Shown: positions 56,091 to 64,000 of the stretch, in pieces | How positions within the stretch are numbered: the stretch's first letter is position 1 | Layout: each line of letters begins with the position of its first letter | NCBI RefSeq assembly: GCF_020360975.1 | Contig: NW_025408676.1 | Coordinates: 2,790,001 to 2,854,000, forward strand | Length of the DNA stretch: 64,000 nucleotides | Origin: Hirsutella rhossiliensis | Lineage: Eukaryota; Ascomycota; Sordariomycetes; Hypocreales; Ophiocordycipitaceae | Direction: 5' to 3' | The notes under the pieces: generated by a model | The model's input: the letters and a program-made list of their open reading frames with translations, nothing else | What the model was told of the DNA's origin: nothing | Database searches by the model: none | Program-made: the position numbers and the translations under genes

Positions 56091-57329
56091 AGCGTTTGTC
56101 GTTCTGAATAATGCCGAGGGGGGCTGGATCAAGGCGCAACCCGGCGTTTGTTTGCCTGTTGGCCGTTGATTAGGTTTTGCATGGCGTTGCATATGTACAT
56201 GTCTTCTTCGCGCGTCCTTACTTGCACCCAAACCCAGGAAATGTGTGGACGGGCGAGGGCCGATGAGGCAAGCGATGGGTTAGTTGAGTCTATAATGCTT
56301 ATTTACGGCAGAATCTGCTCTTCCTCTCGCGATATGTCCACAAGCACGGTCCGTTTGCGAGGGTCCACGTCCCATGATAGGGCGTGTGCTTTATGCATAA
56401 AAAGACGCACGTCCATCTGCCCGTGGGACAAGGCGTGTCGATATTGCAGCATCGCCGCCGTCTTGCGCCGGGAAGGGAATTCGACAAGCACGTACTTGCG
56501 CCGACTGATTTCAACGGGCCCCATGACCATTGTTCCCTTGAAGTATTAAGATGATGTACAACAAGAACAGCAAACACCTCGTCTGCGCAAAATCGGCCCT
56601 CACTCATGACCCAATTCACACAAGCCAGCAGCCGAGACGGGGGCACAGAAGCACCGTGGGCGAGCGAGCCGTCCTCCCCTTTTTCTTAACGTCCTGCTTC
56701 AAAGACACCTCCTGGGAAGGGGCATCGAGAGCGGACGAGCCACGACTCTAACCATCAGTGTCATATTGCTCGATGTGATCGACTCCCGGGGGAGAATCGT
56801 CCACCTCAGAACCACCCCCTCTGTCTCCTTCGACTTTTCCCCGCAACTTCTCCAATTTCTCGTCTCCTCCCTCCTCCCTCCTCCCTCCACTCCTCGTGGG
56901 CCCTCCCGGCAACCTCTGGAATCTCGACAGGGCAAAATACGGCACCTCTCCTCCTCAACAGTCTCGCTTCCGGCCCATCGCGGGTTGGCGGGAGAAATAG
57001 GGGGCCATGACCAGTCGTGGTCCCTCCATCACATCGACCAGAGGAGAATGCAGCATCGTGCCAAGGGATGCATCAATAGCCGAATGAATAAATGAACACA
57101 CTGGAGAAAGAGATCCCTGATCCGAGAGTTTTCCCATCTGACGAGAGGCCGTCTCTCCCTGTTTGCCTCATCAAACTAATCTATCGGCGAGGTATCGTCG
57201 GGTCAAAATGCGTGTGCAACTTTTCTGGGATACGTCGCACGAAGCCTGTAAAAGCAAGCAAAGGAAATGAAAACACTGCCCCACCGAGTCTATCATCCGG
57301 AATGCAAGACGCTGAAAATTAAAGGTGGC
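56091..57329. other. Convergent intergenic region between POL1 and eIF4G
   Basis: 1.24 kb with the two 3' UTRs and one small leftward open frame (listed separately). A CTCC-type low-complexity run lies near 56868-56890. Nothing else identified. Confidence 0.5.
56303..56530 (-). CDS. Small hypothetical protein of 75 residues (doubtful)
   Basis: An intact frame on the complement starting at 56530, with A at -3 before the ATG (AACAATGG). Codons are mostly C/G-ending, as in the real genes here. Sequence features are VEISRRKYVLVEFPSRRKTA and WDVDPRKRTVLVDISREEE, a basic and beta-like pattern. I recognise no family. It lies in the spacer between POL1 and eIF4G and could be an independent small gene, the last exon of a spliced gene whose upstream exon I could not find, or chance. 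Confidence 0.3.
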   Translation of the reverse strand: MVMGPVEISRRKYVLVEFPSRRKTAAMLQYRHALSHGQMDVRLFMHKAHALSWDVDPRKRTVLVDISREEEQILP

Positions 57330-60300
57330 TCACTCGCCTCCCTTCTTGTCGCCATCGGGCACAACCTTGGACATAGAGGGAGAGGGTCCGGCAGACGGGG
57401 GGGAGGCTGGATGCTCCGTTTCCATGTTCGCCAGCAAACTGTCGAGGTGGATTAGCGACGTGGTGCGGCTAGACCGTTTCCCAACGTCGAGGCAACTTAC
57501 CTAAATGCGTTCGAGTTTGTGTTGCTATCTCGAGTCGGCGGCGTGCCAGTGCGAGAAGAGAGGCCAGAGTCTTCGCCGGGGCGCCCCAGGGATCCTCCAG
57601 GCCCAAGACGCCGTCCGCTATTGCTGCGAGACGAGAACATCGACGTGGGGCCGAGGGTGACATTCTGGCTCGACGTCCTGCTCGCAGAGCCCTTCAGGCG
57701 CCTCAGATCGTCTGCGCCAACGTGGTTACTCGTCTGCTGGGCGTAGCCGGCCGAGAAGTTGCGAGCGTCTCCTCGTCCGACCTGCGGTCGACCGCCGCCG
57801 CCTCTCTGGCTGTTCCTCGCGGCCTCTTGAGCCTTGGCTGCCTGAGCCGCTTCGGCCTGCAGGAAAACAAGTCAGAACACGGAAACAGTCGGGGCTGTCG
57901 TAGTTGCTTACCTCTGCGCGGACTTCGTCCAAAGTCTTGGGCCCCTTGTTCGCCTCCTTGGAGACCCAGTTTCCTCTCCGCAGATCCAATACATCCATGA
58001 GCATAAACTGCATTCGGCTTTGCAGTTCGGGGAGGTCAGCCATGTTTTGGATCCGCTGGAAGTAGGCGTCCATCATCGGGCGACCCTTCTCGGTTTGGTC
58101 AAGATTGGCCCCGATCGTCCTGAGAAGCTTGCAGAGCGACTCAATCTCGGCCTCGTCGGGAATACCCTTGTAGTCGACGAGCTTGTGCACACACTCGTGC
58201 ATGATGCGCTCCGTGAGCATGCCGAGCTTGTACAGCTCACCAATGAATTGGACAAGACCGAGTCCTCGCCGCTTCGCAGCCGCAGCCGCGTAGTACTCGT
58301 CGGACAGCATGACCGCCTCGCCGGGCTTCTTGTCGGCACTCTCCTCGGCCTCCTTGGGATCGGGTAGATTGGTGGTCCAACCACGCTCAAACTCCTCCTG
58401 ACATCTGTTGAGGAGATACTTGCGGAACAGATTGCCACCGCTGACGACGTTTCCGGTCTTGTCCTTGATGCGCTCGTCGCGGACATCGGGACTCATCGTC
58501 TCCAGCATGCGCTTGCAGAACTTGGCATACATGGAAGCCCAGTGGGCCTCGTCAGTTGCCTTCTCAAAGGTGAGCTGAATAACCTGGCGCAGTGTCCGGC
58601 CGTCGGATTCGTCCTTGGACTGCGATGCAATCTCGAGGATCTGGTCCGCAATCCGGTCAAACTTCTCGGGTGTCATCTTGTTCAGTGCGGCCTTGACCTT
58701 TCTCTGAACCATTTCAGGATCAAGGTAGCCAGTGGCAGTAGCGCCGGGCTGCGCGCCTCTGCCGACACTGATTGGCTTCCAGCCACCAGAAGATACCGCG
58801 ATGGGCTTGATTTCTTGGCCAGCGGTCAGAGGCATGGTTTTAGCAGCCTGCGCTTCTTTGGGGCCGCCGCCGAAGTCGTTGCGTCGACTTCCCCGAGTAG
58901 AGCGATTAGACTGGCGAGGAGAGTTGGGCATGTTGCGCATGTTGGACTGCGACGAAGTACGCGACATGGGCGTTGATGAAGGGAAGGGGGCACCCGGGCG
59001 CTGAAAGGAGCCAATTGAGTTAACCGAAGGTCGCGGCATGGTGCCGCTAGCCATTGCCATGCGCTCCATCGACGTCGTCCCAGGCGGAAGAGTTCGTCCA
59101 GGTGGCGCGTTGAAAGCGCCCATGGCAAAGCCGGAGCTACCACCGCGAGAGCCCTGCCTGGCCGAGCCTGGGGTCTGGGCACGGGCGGAGCGGCTGCCAT
59201 CCCCGTCGCCGATCAGAGACTTGACCTGCTGGTGGAACTCGAGCGATGGCTGTTCGGTGAAAAGCTTCTGGAACTGGAGCAGGAAGTTGGCGTCGTACTT
59301 GAAGGTCTTGCCCTTCTTGGTGACGGCGGCGTTCAGGGCCGGGTTGGGAGAGTGAATGCCCGCGGGATAGATGTCCTGGTCCATGACCTGAAGGAAACGC
59401 GCCGACTTGAGTGACTGAAGTGCCGCGCTTGGCTGTGCGGGCTCAACAGGCTTCGTGATGAGCGGCGCGAGGTTCAGAGCAGCTGGCTTCGAACCGCGCT
59501 TCTCCGCCGTGGTGGGTTTTTGACCGCCAACATCCGCGGGCGACGGCTGCTTCTCGCCGCCCTCAATCTTCAGGTCGGCCAGCTTGTCCGCGACAGCTTC
59601 CAAGCCCGGCTCAGGCGCCTTGTTGGATCGCAGTTGAGCGAGAGCGTCGGCGACAGACAGAACCTTCCCGGACGCCTCGGCGTCCTTCTGCCTCTTCTCC
59701 TTTTCCTCTTCCAGGCGCTCCATTTCACGCTCCTGCTCTCGAAGCTTGCGGTCATCATCTGCGGCCTTGGTCTTGCGGTCTTCCTCTTCCTTCTTCTTGG
59801 CGGCAGCCTTCTCGAGCTCTCGTCGCTGGCGATGCTCCTCTTCTTGCTTTTCACGCCTGGCATCAGCCTCTTCCATTTCGCGGATGGCTCGCTCCATCTC
59901 GTCCTCTTCAGGCTCATCACTCTTGGAGGCCTCGGCAGACTCGACTTCCTTCTCCGTCTTGGTCTCATCGGGTTTGACGCTAGCCGCAGCACTGTCTACC
60001 GTAGGCTCGGGTGCGGCAGCGGGTTCGTCCCCATCAGAGTTGGGCTTGGCGCCGGATGCTGCCGCGTCACCAGTCGACAGTTGCTCCTTGGAAGGCGCGG
60101 GCTTTTCCTCCTTCGGTTTGTCTTCGGCAGAGGCCTGGTTTGCCTGAGTTGCCTGCTTGATCTTCTCCTTGAGCTCGTCCTGGATCTCCTTGGCAGTCTT
60201 TGGCGTCGCCTGGCTTTCCGTTCGCACATGGGCCGGAGTCGAAGGCTTGGGGGGGGGCGTGGGAGTAGAAGACACGACGGGAGGCGTCTTGGACTGCTGG

Positions 60301-62170
60301 ACGCTAGGCGCGGGGGAAGCGGGCTGCTTGAACGACGAGGTGTCGACAACCTCGCCGGCCGCGTTCTTGATTTGAATCGCGGCACTTTTCCTGCCAGGCT
60401 TGATGAAGTTCTTGGCTGCCGGGTTGGGCTGCGCACTCTGAGGCTGGGGGGTGGAGGAGACGATGACAGGCTGGCTCTGATGGTTGGCGCTCGAAGGCCG
60501 CTCCGGCTGGGAAGGGCTCCGGGACATGCTGTGACCTTGCTGGTGGTAGGGAGGCGGGGCATATTGCTGACCGTAGCCTGTGGTGTTAGCCTGCGAGGGG
60601 CCCATGTAGGGCATGTTGTTGTAGCCATAGGGCATGGGCATGGGGCGGCCGAATTGGTCCATCTGCTGCGGGGGATACCCAAAGTTCTGATTTCTCATAG
60701 TCAGCCATAGTTCGAACCCTCCGTTTTCCGGAGACAGGTCAAGAGAAGTAGGGGTCTGTCTGGGTGGAGCGAGGACGGGGTAAGGATCCTGCGGCAACAA
60801 GGGCCTCGAGGAGCCGTTAGAACCGGCACGCCTGCTGTCCATGTCATGCTCACGCCACGTCTGATCCGCACGTTCTAAGCAACGGCGTGAGAGGTGGCGG
60901 AAGTCGCTGCCATGTAGCTCGCGCGCAGATTCCGACGGGCGTCTCGACTGGACAGGCCTGTCGTGCTCGCGACGTCCCTTGCTCTTCTTATGGGGTCTAA
61001 CGGGCATTTTGCTGAAGGAGGCGACGGGGAAGGGGGGATGTACTTGATGTTGAGGAGCCATGGGCGGCGGGTAGTGGTATTGCGGCGGCGTCTGCATGGC
61101 CATGTTGGGCTGCATGTTTGCCTGAGCCATGTTGGGTGTGTTTGGCATCGACGGGACGAGGGCGGGGCTTCGGCTCGGCTGCGGAGAGTTGGGGTAGGGC
61201 ATGCTTCGAGGCTGAGGCTGGAACGACGGGGGCATGCCGCGTCCCTGGCCAGGGCCGTTTCGAAACTGGTTGTTCGGGGGGTATCCCATCTGGTTGCTGT
61301 ACGAATTTCCGTGCGGGTTGAAGCCGCCACGACCACGGCCGCCCTGGGGAGGATAGTTGCCTCTGTTGGGGGCACCAGGGTTGTCGCTCTGGACCGAGTG
61401 GCCGGATTCGCGTCGAAAGTGGGCGCCGGGCTGTGACGCCGCGACATTGGGATTCGAAGGAATCGAGCCCTGCCTCATGTGGCGCTGTAGGCAGCAACAG
61501 GTAAGCGCTTGTCACAGAGGAGGGAGACGCGGGGAGTCGGGGGTGGAAAGCTAGATTTTGCCTTCAAGGCGGACAGGAAACTTACCTCGCCATCGCTACT
61601 CAAGCTTCCGAAGGTCATCTGGCCCGTGGGCTGCTGGAGGCCTGATGGAGGGCGGCCACCACTGGCCGAGGGCTGCGGGATGGGAGAGGGGGAATGCGCG
61701 GGAGAGGTGACGCGCGGGTTACCGCCCGGGATGGGAATGGGGACAGAGCCGGCGACGTGGGGCGAGCTGTGGGCCATGGCGGGCGAGTCAAAGCCGAACT
61801 GGATGCCAGCCTTGGAGCCGCCGACGGGACCGCCATTGGCAGCAAAGCTGTTGGGGCCGCTGGCGACCATGGTGACGGAGCTCTTTCTGGTGTGGTCCGA
61901 GGCGGACCCGTTGCTGCCGCGGGCGACGGCAGGGACTGCGGGAGTGACGGCTGGCTTGCCGTTCACAGGAGATGGCGAAGCGCCTTTGGCATTCTGCGAA
62001 GGAGGAGCAGAAGCACCGCCAGCCACGACGGGGGGCTGGGAGTTGATTGCGACTAGGGGCGCCTGGGCGGGCTTCTTTGGCGCACCTGCAGCGGAGGCAT
62101 AAGAAGCAGCCGTGGTCGCGGAGGTGGTGGTCGCCGGGATGGGGTGCTGCCGGTTCGCAGGCGACGTCAT
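57330..62170 (-). CDS. Eukaryotic translation initiation factor 4G
   Basis: Exons 61586-62170, 61044-61484, 57912-60686, 57501-57856 and 57330-57438 (complement) give about 1421 residues. The order is a disordered Gly/Pro/Gln/Asn-rich N-terminus, an Arg/Gly-rich stretch (GGRGRGGFNPHG), a long Lys/Glu-rich charged region (EEEHRQRRELEKAAAKKKEEED is in its core), an eIF4E-binding motif YDANFLL at about 806-812 (YxxxxL-phi), and a MIF4G domain at about 1005-1240 (KFDRIADQILEIA, WASMYAKFCKRML, GLVQFIGELYKLGML). eIF4G bridges eIF4E, eIF4A, Pab1 and eIF3 in cap-dependent initiation. The second intron (60687-61043) is 357 nt, in frame and free of stops. The gene faces leftward, convergent with POL1. 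Confidence 0.95.
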
Positions 62171-64000
62171 ATGGAGGTAAGCGTTCGCGATGGTAATGGG
62201 CGGCGGCGGCGATGAGGCGAAAGGCGACGGGCGGGCGAGGATGGCGGTTGGGTCGACGAGTATGGCCGACCAAGGGGGAGGGGGGGTTATCGCTTCTTTG
62301 GAGGCGAAAAAAAAAGGACAGCCAGCAATGATGCTGTCTCACACTCTCTTTATCTCCTTTTCTTCTTCGCTTGAGAGACGCGACAACAGAGACGTCTTGT
62401 CGATGATGGCTCGTCCGATTTAAGATGCGGGCTGGCCAAAGGAACGACGTTGCTGGGAAGGAGAGGCCGGTCGAGGGCAAGCGATCGGTCGGTGGGTGAG
62501 GGTGCCAAAGACGAGCACGAAGCGTCCGATGCGACACAGGGCCCGAAGAGAAGACGGGCTTGACGAGGAAAAGTCTTCTGAAGCTGATGTGCAACAGAAG
62601 AAAAATCCAATGCCGATGAGAGGGGAGAAGGGGCCTGGTGAAGGGGCAAAGAAAAAACCACCGGACCAGTGGCGCTGACTTTTTTGAGGTTGGTTGGTGA
62701 GGGTTTGGGAGGAAGTGAGCAGGAAAATTTTGGGCAGCAGAATTAATACCACCATGGGCGGGTGGGCGAAGGGGAAGGGCCGGGGGGCGCGGCCTGGGGG
62801 CGCATGGGATGGATGGATGGGCCAGCGAGGAGGTACTGGGCACCTTTTCCGCACGCAGATTTCTTGGATTTCCTGTGTACTGGATACAACGAAGCGAGAA
62901 AGGGATATCAGAGGTACTTCTGGGTACATGTGGCGCTGGCAAGGCAGTGTCGCCGAGCAGGATCTTACTGATCCAAGGATACCTTTTCCTCATCAGGTTC
63001 CTTTTTGTCCATCTACCAGCCCGGGACTGGTGTGGCGGTACTTGGGGCTACTTACCTAGTGCGAAAGCTTGGTTTAGTGGCTGCAGGTACCTTGCTAGAT
63101 AGCGCTCCAAGTTCCCCAGGCAGTCTGAGAATTAAATAAAACAAAACTGGCCAAAGACGAGGACGTTGAAGACGATTGCCTGGTCGCCTGGTCCGCAAGG
63201 ACGAAAGCAAAGACGAAGGCAAAGGCGGCAGGGCAGCTACCTAGTCGGTGCAGAACCACATGTTACAGGAGGATATGATGACCTTGCGAGTGCGCAGAGC
63301 GTGGCGCGTACTGTAGATTCTAGGTACCCCCTACCTGAGCAAGGTACCTGGGGATAGCTGAGCTCTCTGTCGCGCTTGGCACGGCTCGCTTCGGAGAGGC
63401 TCGGCCATGAAACACACAGTCGGAACAAACGCCTTGGAGAAAGGAACAATGTGCTTTGATTGCGCTTGCGGTTTGCGTGCGCGCCCGATGATGGGAAAAA
63501 ACCCTTTACTGAGCACCGACGCTGATAAATCTGCCACAGCATCAGGGCTGCAAAGGCTGCCTCGATTTTGGTGTGGCTTTTTTGCTGAACAAAGTCTGGA
63601 GTGACGCATGGGCAGCCGGTGGACTCTGATCAACTCAAAAGGCACCGGCCGTCACACGCTGTTCAGGCCCGGTGACGGACCCGTCGCCTCAAGGTTTTCC
63701 TTGTCAAAAATGGCAAAACGCCGTCTTTGTACGTACTGGAGGTAGGCCCGCTGGCATGTCCTGCCTGTACAGCAGGCCAAGCAAGCCGGGCAAGCCTGCA
63801 AGCCTATTTTGGGGTTCAGCATGCAGGCTGTCTAGACACTGTGCAGCGGGTTGCCCAGCAGCATCCGCCAAAGTCAAAGGCCACTCACTCACTGATTCCA
63901 GAGGGCCATTCATCGCCGTTTCCTAGTGCACCACCGTCCAGCTCCCGCCTCCCTTGCCTCCTCTACTCCCTCCGTACTGTAGCTGTGGCATCCAATGTTC
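62171..64000. other. Right-end region upstream of eIF4G
   Basis: 1.83 kb with the eIF4G promoter and leader (62171-62700, with A and G runs) and, further right, several TACC-type words (63050-63060, 63085, 63323-63355). Short frames without family resemblance. No coding exon is called; a gene may start beyond the window. Confidence 0.5.

Noticed and set aside
59520..60710. A 396-codon rightward open frame with long Leu/Phe-rich hydrophobic runs, looking like a membrane protein
   Set aside because: It is antisense to the Lys/Glu-rich region of eIF4G: GAG and AAG codons read backwards give Leu and Phe. The eIF4G frame has clear family domains.
61788..62993. A 401-codon leftward frame covering eIF4G exon 1 and its upstream region
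   Set aside because: Different frame from the eIF4G first exon; composition is Arg/Ser/Pro shadow text without motifs.

Overview
The window is nuclear DNA of a filamentous ascomycete. Genes carry short spliceosomal introns (about 50-120 nt, donors GTAAGT/GTACGC/GTGAGT, branch sites such as GCTAAC or CTGAC just before the acceptor). Coding sequence is GC-rich with C/G at third positions, and the protein set (fungal Mediator Med2, YAK1, PTM1-like protein, DUF4112, OAC1) is that of Pezizomycotina. The style of the proteins and the TACCTAGGTA-rich spacers suggest Sordariomycetes, probably Hypocreales; the genus cannot be told from the sequence. No transposon, rRNA, tRNA, CRISPR array, virus-like sequence or biosynthetic cluster was seen.

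Layout. There are 23 well-supported protein-coding genes and one doubtful small ORF. Left part (1-17 kb): a PPIL2/Cyp8-type U-box cyclophilin, a PTM1/TMEM87 Golgi membrane protein, an NDUFAF7/MidA mitochondrial methyltransferase, a CDK11-like kinase, a fungal secreted membrane-anchored protein, the decapping enzyme DCP2, and an unusually intron-rich ADE4. Middle (18-34 kb): a DUF4112 protein, ribonucleotide reductase small subunit, an SRP9/SRP21 subunit, SWD2, an OAC1-type mitochondrial carrier, NCS2/CTU2, a tandem PH-domain protein, a secreted GH5 glycosidase and a Med2-like Mediator subunit. Right part (34-64 kb): two gene-poor spacers of about 2.3 kb flank a PUB1/TIA1-type RNA-binding protein; then come YAK1, an RRM protein, a PPR-like mitochondrial protein, a disordered orphan protein, POL1 and eIF4G. 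Neighbours mostly alternate in strand, giving many divergent promoters and convergent tails.

The genes do not form one pathway, but themes recur: dNTP and DNA synthesis (RNR small subunit, POL1, ADE4), mRNA processing, translation and decay (eIF4G, PUB1, DCP2, RRM protein, CDK11, PPIL2), and transcription or chromatin (SWD2, Med2). The clearest regulatory signal is a run of seven ACGCGT (MCB) sites over the promoter and second intron of the RNR gene, with overlapping ACGCGA sites in front of POL1, which fits G1/S control by an MBF-type factor.

Exon structures were worked out by hand from splice consensus, reading frame and recall of protein families. All frames close, but no transcript data were available. 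I found no convincing new multi-gene system. The most unusual signals are the intron-dense ADE4 with a 17-nt exon, the dispersed TACCTAGGTA spacer islands, the MCB cluster, a probable GC-AG intron in PUB1, and an in-frame stop-free 357-nt intron in eIF4G.
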